NCBI GenBank assembly: GCA_945877725.1 | Contig: CAMDXR010000023.1 | Location: 1-18,356, forward strand | Direction: 5' to 3' | DNA: 18,356 nucleotides | Source: Limnohabitans sp. Rim8 | Lineage (GTDB): Bacteria > Pseudomonadota > Gammaproteobacteria > Burkholderiales > Burkholderiaceae_C | Shown: in pieces, positions 14,375-18,356 of the stretch | Layout of the letters: each line of letters opens with the position of its first letter | How positions within the stretch are numbered: the stretch's first letter is position 1 | Made by a program: the position numbers and the translations under genes | Notes under the pieces: generated by a model | The model's database searches: none | The model's input: the letters and a program-made list of their open reading frames with translations, nothing else | What the model was told of the DNA's origin: nothing

Positions 14375-15547
14375 ATGAAGATCATTTCCAACAAATTGGC
14401 ATCGTTGCTGAGCCGTGCTGGCATTTTTACCGGTGCGTGGCTGGCCACTGCGGCTTACGCAGTCAATGATTTGCCGGGCGGACCAGCTGTCAATCAGCTC
14501 AATTTTCACCCACCAGTGACCAAGATTGCCGAAGAGCAGCATTGGCTCCATTGGTTCATGTTGATCCTTTGCACCGTGATCTTCATTGCGGTTTTTGCGG
14601 TCATGTTTTATTCCATCTGGAAGCATCGCAAATCGGTCGGCCACAAGCCCGCTACTTTCACCGAATCTATCACCGTCGAAGTCATTTGGACTGCAGTGCC
14701 TTTCCTGATCGTGATCCTGATGGCCTTGCCTGCTACCAAAGTTTTGGTGGCCCAAAAAGACACCACCAACGCTGATTTGACCGTCAAGGCCACGGGTTAC
14801 CAGTGGAAATGGGGTTACGACTACATCAAAGGTGAAGGCGAAGGCCTGAGCTACATCTCGACACTCGATTCTTCCCAGCGTGCCATGTCCGATGCTGGCA
14901 AGCCACAGGGAGACAACTACTTGCTCAAAGTGGACAACCCCTTGGTGGTCCCTGTCGGTCAAAAAATTCGTGTGATCACCACGGCCAATGACGTGATTCA
15001 CGCCTTCGCTGTGCCTGCATTCGGTATCAAACAAGACGCCATTCCGGGCTTTGTGCGTGACACCTGGTTCCGCGCCGAAAAAACCGGCGACTTCTATGGT
15101 CAATGCCAAGAACTTTGCGGCAAAGAACATGCCTACATGCCCATCCATGTGAAAGTTTTGTCAGCTGAAGACTACGCAGCATGGGTGGTCACCGAGAAGA
15201 AAAAACAAGCCGCCAAAGCTGACGATCCTTCTAAGGTTTGGGCGCTGGACGATTTGTCCAAGCGGGGTGAAAAAGTTTATGCCGCCAATTGCGCTGCCTG
15301 TCACCAAGCTAATGGCAAGGGTGCCGGTGCCATCAAAGCAGTGGATGGCTCACAACTGGTTCTGGACGCTGACAAATCCAAGCAAATCGCTGTTTTGCTG
15401 AACGGCCAGAACAATGGTGCCATGCCTGCATGGAAGCAGCTTTCGGATACCGAAATCGCTGCGGTTATCACTTACACCAAAAACAACTGGTCCAATAAGA
15501 CCGGGCAAATCGTGCAACCGGCTGATGTTCAAGCCGCGCGCAAATAA
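14375..15547 (+). CDS. ctaC: Cytochrome c oxidase subunit II with fused cytochrome c domain
   Basis: Subunit II of an aa3/caa3-type oxidase, 390 residues. A signal peptide (about 1-27, ending AAYA) is followed by two membrane helices (about 57-82 and 100-122) and a periplasmic cupredoxin domain. CuA ligands are visible: His in [10 protein letters not shown], then Cys244, Cys248 and the His in [14 protein letters not shown], with the methionine nearby. A C-terminal cytochrome c domain has heme site CAACH (Cys306-His310) and a likely axial Met in NGAMPAW. The fused domain passes electrons to CuA. ATG 14375 is preferred because it starts the signal peptide; an in-frame GTG 72 bases upstream would disrupt it. 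It is followed after 32 bases by ctaD. Confidence 0.96.
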   Translation: MKIISNKLASLLSRAGIFTGAWLATAAYAVNDLPGGPAVNQLNFHPPVTKIAEEQHWLHWFMLILCTVIFIAVFAVMFYSIWKHRKSVGHKPATFTESITVEVIWTAVPFLIVILMALPATKVLVAQKDTTNADLTVKATGYQWKWGYDYIKGEGEGLSYISTLDSSQRAMSDAGKPQGDNYLLKVDNPLVVPVGQKIRVITTANDVIHAFAVPAFGIKQDAIPGFVRDTWFRAEKTGDFYGQCQELCGKEHAYMPIHVKVLSAEDYAAWVVTEKKKQAAKADDPSKVWALDDLSKRGEKVYAANCAACHQANGKGAGAIKAVDGSQLVLDADKSKQIAVLLNGQNNGAMPAWKQLSDTEIAAVITYTKNNWSNKTGQIVQPADVQAARK

Positions 15548-15579
15548 GCCGTACCGTATTTAAATCAAAGGAAATCAAG

Positions 15580-17196
15580 ATGAGTGCCGTTCTAGACCAT
15601 CACGATCACGCCCATGACGATCACGGTCACGCGCCCACGGGGTGGCGTCGCTGGGTATATGCAACCAACCACAAAGACATCGGTACTTTGTATTTGTTGT
15701 TCAGCTTCGCCATGTTGATGGTGGGTGGCGTGCTGGCGCTTGGCATTCGTGCCGAGTTGTTCCAACCCGGCTTGCAAATTGTCAACCCCGAGTTGTTCAA
15801 CCAATTCACCACCATGCACGGCATCATCATGGTGTTCGGCGCGATCATGCCGGCCTTTGTGGGCTTTGCTAACTGGATGCTCCCTTTGCAAGTTGGCGCC
15901 TCTGACATGGCCTTTGCCCGCATGAACAACTTCAGCTTCTGGCTGATGATTCCTGCGGCCTTGATGCTGGTGGGTTCGTTCTTTATGCCCGGTGGCGCTC
16001 CTGCTGCGGGCTGGACCTTGTATGCACCTTTGACCCTGCAAATGGGCCCTTCGATGGACGCTGGTATTTTTGCCATGCACATCTTGGGTGCATCCTCCAT
16101 CATGGGTTCGATCAACATCATCGTGACCATCCTGAACATGCGCGCGCCTGGCATGACCTTGATGAAAATGCCCATGTTCGCTTGGACATGGTTGATTACG
16201 GCTTATTTGCTGATTGCCGTGATGCCCGTTTTGGCTGGCGCGATCACCATGACCCTGACCGACCGTCATTTCGGGACCAGTTTCTTCAACCCCGCTGGCG
16301 GGGGTGACCCGGTCATGTACCAGCATATTTTCTGGTTCTTTGGCCACCCTGAGGTGTACATCATGATCTTGCCGGCCTTCGGCATCATCAGCCAGATCGT
16401 GCCTGCATTTTCCCGCAAGAAGTTGTTTGGCTATGCCTCCATGGTGTACGCCACATCGTCCATTGCCATTCTGTCGTTCATCGTGTGGGCCCACCACATG
16501 TTTACGACTGGTATGCCTGTGACGGGTCAACTTTTCTTCATGTACGCCACCATGTTGATCGCAGTGCCTACTGCGGTGAAGATCTTCAACTGGATTGCCA
16601 CCATGTGGCGTGGCTCCATGACTTTTGAAACCCCCATGCTGTTTGCAGTGGGTTTCATCTTTGTGTTCACCATGGGCGGTTTCACGGGTCTGATTTTGGC
16701 CATGGCACCGATCGACACCCAACTGCAAGACACTTACTACGTTGTGGCCCACTTCCACTATGTGTTGGTGGCGGGTTCATTGTTTGCTCTGTTTGCCGGT
16801 TTTTACTACTGGGTGCCCAAGTGGACCGGTGTGATGTACAACGAATCGCGCGGCAAAATCCACTTCTGGTGGTCGCTGATTTCTTTCAACGTCACCTTCT
16901 TCCCGATGCACTTCTTGGGTTTGGCCGGTATGCCACGTCGCTACGCCGACTACCCCATGCAGTTCACTGATTTCAACATGTTGGCATCGGTTGGCGCATT
17001 CTTCTTTGGTTTTGCTCAGGTTTACTTCTTCTTGTTCGTGGTCTTGCCGACCATGCGCGGCCAAGGTGAAAAAGCAGCTCAAAAACCATGGGAAGCCGCC
17101 GAAGGTCTGGAGTGGGAAGTTCCATCTCCCGCACCTTTCCACACCTTTGAAAATCCGCCGAAGCTTGACGCTACGGCTACCCGTGTGGTGGGTTAA
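15580..17196 (+). CDS. ctaD: Cytochrome c oxidase subunit I
   Basis: The catalytic heme-copper subunit (heme a, heme a3, CuB), 538 residues with 12 expected membrane helices; it reduces O2 to water and pumps protons. Signature segments: [18 protein letters not shown] (CuB His, the cross-linked Tyr and the D-channel Glu), WAHHMFTTG (two CuB His), [14 protein letters not shown] (K-channel Lys) and [11 protein letters not shown] (heme a3 and heme a His). The D-channel entrance residues in [16 protein letters not shown] are present, so it is a type A1 oxidase. The N-terminus is unusually rich in His and Asp ([11 protein letters not shown], residues 7-17), a possible metal-binding tail. AAAGGA precedes the ATG at good spacing. 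Confidence 0.98.
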   Translation: MSAVLDHHDHAHDDHGHAPTGWRRWVYATNHKDIGTLYLLFSFAMLMVGGVLALGIRAELFQPGLQIVNPELFNQFTTMHGIIMVFGAIMPAFVGFANWMLPLQVGASDMAFARMNNFSFWLMIPAALMLVGSFFMPGGAPAAGWTLYAPLTLQMGPSMDAGIFAMHILGASSIMGSINIIVTILNMRAPGMTLMKMPMFAWTWLITAYLLIAVMPVLAGAITMTLTDRHFGTSFFNPAGGGDPVMYQHIFWFFGHPEVYIMILPAFGIISQIVPAFSRKKLFGYASMVYATSSIAILSFIVWAHHMFTTGMPVTGQLFFMYATMLIAVPTAVKIFNWIATMWRGSMTFETPMLFAVGFIFVFTMGGFTGLILAMAPIDTQLQDTYYVVAHFHYVLVAGSLFALFAGFYYWVPKWTGVMYNESRGKIHFWWSLISFNVTFFPMHFLGLAGMPRRYADYPMQFTDFNMLASVGAFFFGFAQVYFFLFVVLPTMRGQGEKAAQKPWEAAEGLEWEVPSPAPFHTFENPPKLDATATRVVG

Positions 17197-17202
17197 TTCC
17201 CG

Positions 17203-17319
17203 ATGGCCATGACACCTGAACAAAAGAAAAGCAATCTCCGACTGGGGCTGATTCTGGCCTCGGTTGCTGCAGCTGTGTTGGCTGGTTTTGTGGCCAAACT
17301 GCTTTTGCTCAACCCCTGA
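17203..17319 (+). CDS. Cytochrome oxidase small assembly protein (38 aa)
   Basis: A 38-codon gene starting at ATG 17203, six bases after the ctaD stop. It begins MAMTPEQKKSNLRLGL and has one hydrophobic helix (about 14-36), ending KLLLLNP. Position, length and the TPEQxKxNxRLGLILAS pattern match the short 'cytochrome oxidase small assembly protein' annotated between ctaD and ctaG in Burkholderiales. It likely sits in the inner membrane and helps assembly; its exact role is not established. It is easily missed by gene callers. The stop is 10 bases before ctaG. Confidence 0.8.
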   Translation: MAMTPEQKKSNLRLGLILASVAAAVLAGFVAKLLLLNP

Positions 17320-17329
17320 AAGATTTGTG

Positions 17330-17959
17330 ATGAACTTGCGTGGTGAAAACCTGAAGATGGTGGGCAAACTGGCGGTTGTGACTGCCGGCATGTTCTGCTT
17401 CGGTTACGCACTGGTGCCAATTTACAAAGCCATTTGTGAAATGACAGGCATCAACATCCTGTCGATCTCGGAAACCCAGATTCCTGGCAATGCCAAGTCG
17501 GGTAAGGCCGCAGAAGTTTTGCGCAACAGTCAGGTGGATACCACGCGTACGATCACGGTCGAATTTGATGCCAATGCGCGTGGTCCTTGGGACTTCAAAC
17601 CCGAAAAACGGTCCATGCAAGTGCATCCGGGTCAACTCAATACGGTCATGTATGAGTTCCAGAACATTCAAAACCGCCGCATGGCAGCCCAAGCTATACC
17701 CAGCTATGCCCCCAGGCAAGCGGCCAATCACTTCAACAAACTTGAATGTTTCTGTTTCAATCAGTACACATTAGAGCCTGGAGAGAAAAAATCTTGGCCC
17801 GTGGCTTTTGTGATTGATCCCAAGTTGTCCAAAGACGTGACCACGATTACGCTGTCCTATACATTTTTTGAAGTGGGTGGCAAAACCCCCGCTGCACCCA
17901 CCGCACCGTTGGCGGCTGCCGTGCAACCGTTGCCAGTCAAGATGGGTGTGGGATCGTGA
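17330..17959 (+). CDS. ctaG: Cytochrome c oxidase assembly protein CtaG (Cox11)
   Basis: A 209-residue Cox11/CtaG copper chaperone that delivers copper to the CuB site of subunit I. One N-terminal membrane helix (about 10-30) is followed by YKAICEMTGIN with a conserved cysteine (Cys36), and a periplasmic immunoglobulin-like domain carries the copper-binding motif LECFCFNQ (Cys140, Cys142). The C-terminal VTTITLSYTFFEV strand is typical. ATG 17330, with GAAAG upstream, is chosen; a longer in-frame start would overlap the small assembly gene and add an unrelated leader. Its stop overlaps the GTG of the DUF2970 gene by 4 bases. Confidence 0.95.
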   Translation: MNLRGENLKMVGKLAVVTAGMFCFGYALVPIYKAICEMTGINILSISETQIPGNAKSGKAAEVLRNSQVDTTRTITVEFDANARGPWDFKPEKRSMQVHPGQLNTVMYEFQNIQNRRMAAQAIPSYAPRQAANHFNKLECFCFNQYTLEPGEKKSWPVAFVIDPKLSKDVTTITLSYTFFEVGGKTPAAPTAPLAAAVQPLPVKMGVGS

Positions 17960-18183
17960 GTCAAAATACCCCGATGCCCAAGCGCAAAACCTCATGGTTA
18001 AGAACCATTCAGGCGGTGCTTTGGTCGTTTGTCGGACTTCGTAAGAATTCCGAATACCAGCAAGACATTGAAAAACTCAACCCCTTCCACATCATTGGTG
18101 TGGCCATCGGTACAGTTTTGTTGTTTGTTCTGGGCTTGATCGCACTGGTCAATTGGGTTGTTGTTCAACCTATTGGTCTGTAA
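17956..18183 (+). CDS. DUF2970 small membrane protein
   Basis: A 75-residue protein of the DUF2970 family with the family core FVGLRKNSEYQQDIEKLNPF followed by one membrane helix (about 46-69). The GTG start lies inside the ctaG stop (GTGA, 4-base overlap), indicating translational coupling. Members of this family commonly lie between ctaG and ctaE in Betaproteobacteria; a role in oxidase assembly is inferred from that position only. Confidence 0.88.
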   Translation: MSQNTPMPKRKTSWLRTIQAVLWSFVGLRKNSEYQQDIEKLNPFHIIGVAIGTVLLFVLGLIALVNWVVVQPIGL

Positions 18184-18225
18184 ATCCCAGATTTGATATC
18201 GAAAGAAAAGAGAGCAGGAGTCCCC

Positions 18226-18356
18226 ATGAGTTCAGCAGCACACGGCACAACGCCTTATTACTACGTTCCAGATTCATCTCGGCATCCGGTGATGGCCGCC
18301 ATTGGTCTGTTTTTTGTTATTTTTGGTGCTGGTCAATGGATCAACGGTGTCGAATG
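18226..18356 (+). CDS. ctaE: Cytochrome c oxidase subunit III, partial at right edge
   Basis: The first 43 codons of subunit III. It starts MSSAAHGTTPYYYVPDSSRH and enters the first membrane helix (PVMAAIGLFFVIFGAGQWI), as in CtaE/CoxC. AGGAG lies 5-6 bases before the ATG. The operon position after ctaG and DUF2970 supports the call. The gene continues beyond the window. Confidence 0.92.
   Translation, partial: MSSAAHGTTPYYYVPDSSRHPVMAAIGLFFVIFGAGQWINGVE

Noticed and set aside
14363..15148. Minus-strand open frame of 261 codons
   Set aside because: It is antisense to ctaC, which has a signal peptide, CuA ligands and a heme site.
15592..16758. Minus-strand open frame of 388 codons rich in histidine
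   Set aside because: It is antisense to ctaD; the His/Gln richness mirrors the codons of the highly conserved oxidase subunit.

Overview
The window looks like chromosomal DNA of a betaproteobacterium of the order Burkholderiales, most likely Comamonadaceae-like (Limnohabitans/Rhodoferax type). This rests on the arrangement of the cytochrome oxidase operon (DUF2244, ctaC with a fused cytochrome c domain, ctaD, a 38-residue assembly peptide, ctaG, DUF2970, ctaE), on the SHP/DHC/cytochrome b operon, and on the style of the protein sequences. No rRNA, tRNA, CRISPR array, insertion sequence or phage gene was seen. Coding density is high: no gene-free stretch exceeds about 180 bases. The first ~5 kb is visibly more AT-rich than the rest.

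Layout. (1) 1-2449: a class III (PLP) aminotransferase, minus strand and cut by the left edge, diverges from a variant phosphatidylserine decarboxylase. (2) 2624-4786: a class I polyphosphate kinase 2 (minus) and a CorA-type metal ion transporter (plus) diverge around a region with a near-consensus Pho box, suggesting phosphate-starvation control. (3) 4962-5405: a small orphan lipoprotein (minus). (4) 5545-10795: a tightly packed plus-strand operon of six genes: a lipoprotein of six DUF5666-like repeats, an SHP-type (DUF1924) cytochrome c, a diheme cytochrome c, a b561-type membrane cytochrome, an OmpR-family response regulator and its histidine kinase. Overlapping start and stop codons tie most of them together, and three YTTAAK half-sites lie upstream. 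This is the least-understood system here: a periplasmic redox or gas-binding chain encoded with its own two-component regulator. (5) 10849-11411: a candidate 36-residue peptide overlapping the start of a MaoC-type hydratase. (6) 11402-12706, minus: comF followed by trmL. (7) 12798-13712, plus: a BioC-like methyltransferase with a degenerate SAM motif. (8) 13808 to the right edge: DUF2244 and the caa3-type cytochrome c oxidase operon, ending inside ctaE.

How the genes work together. The ctaC-ctaE block encodes an aerobic terminal oxidase with its CuB assembly factor. The SHP operon probably moves electrons between the quinone pool and a periplasmic heme protein that can bind small ligands, with the two-component system sensing an envelope signal. 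PPK2 and the CorA transporter may be linked through polyphosphate and its Mg2+ counter-ion. Functional statements come from recognising families by eye; no database search was run.
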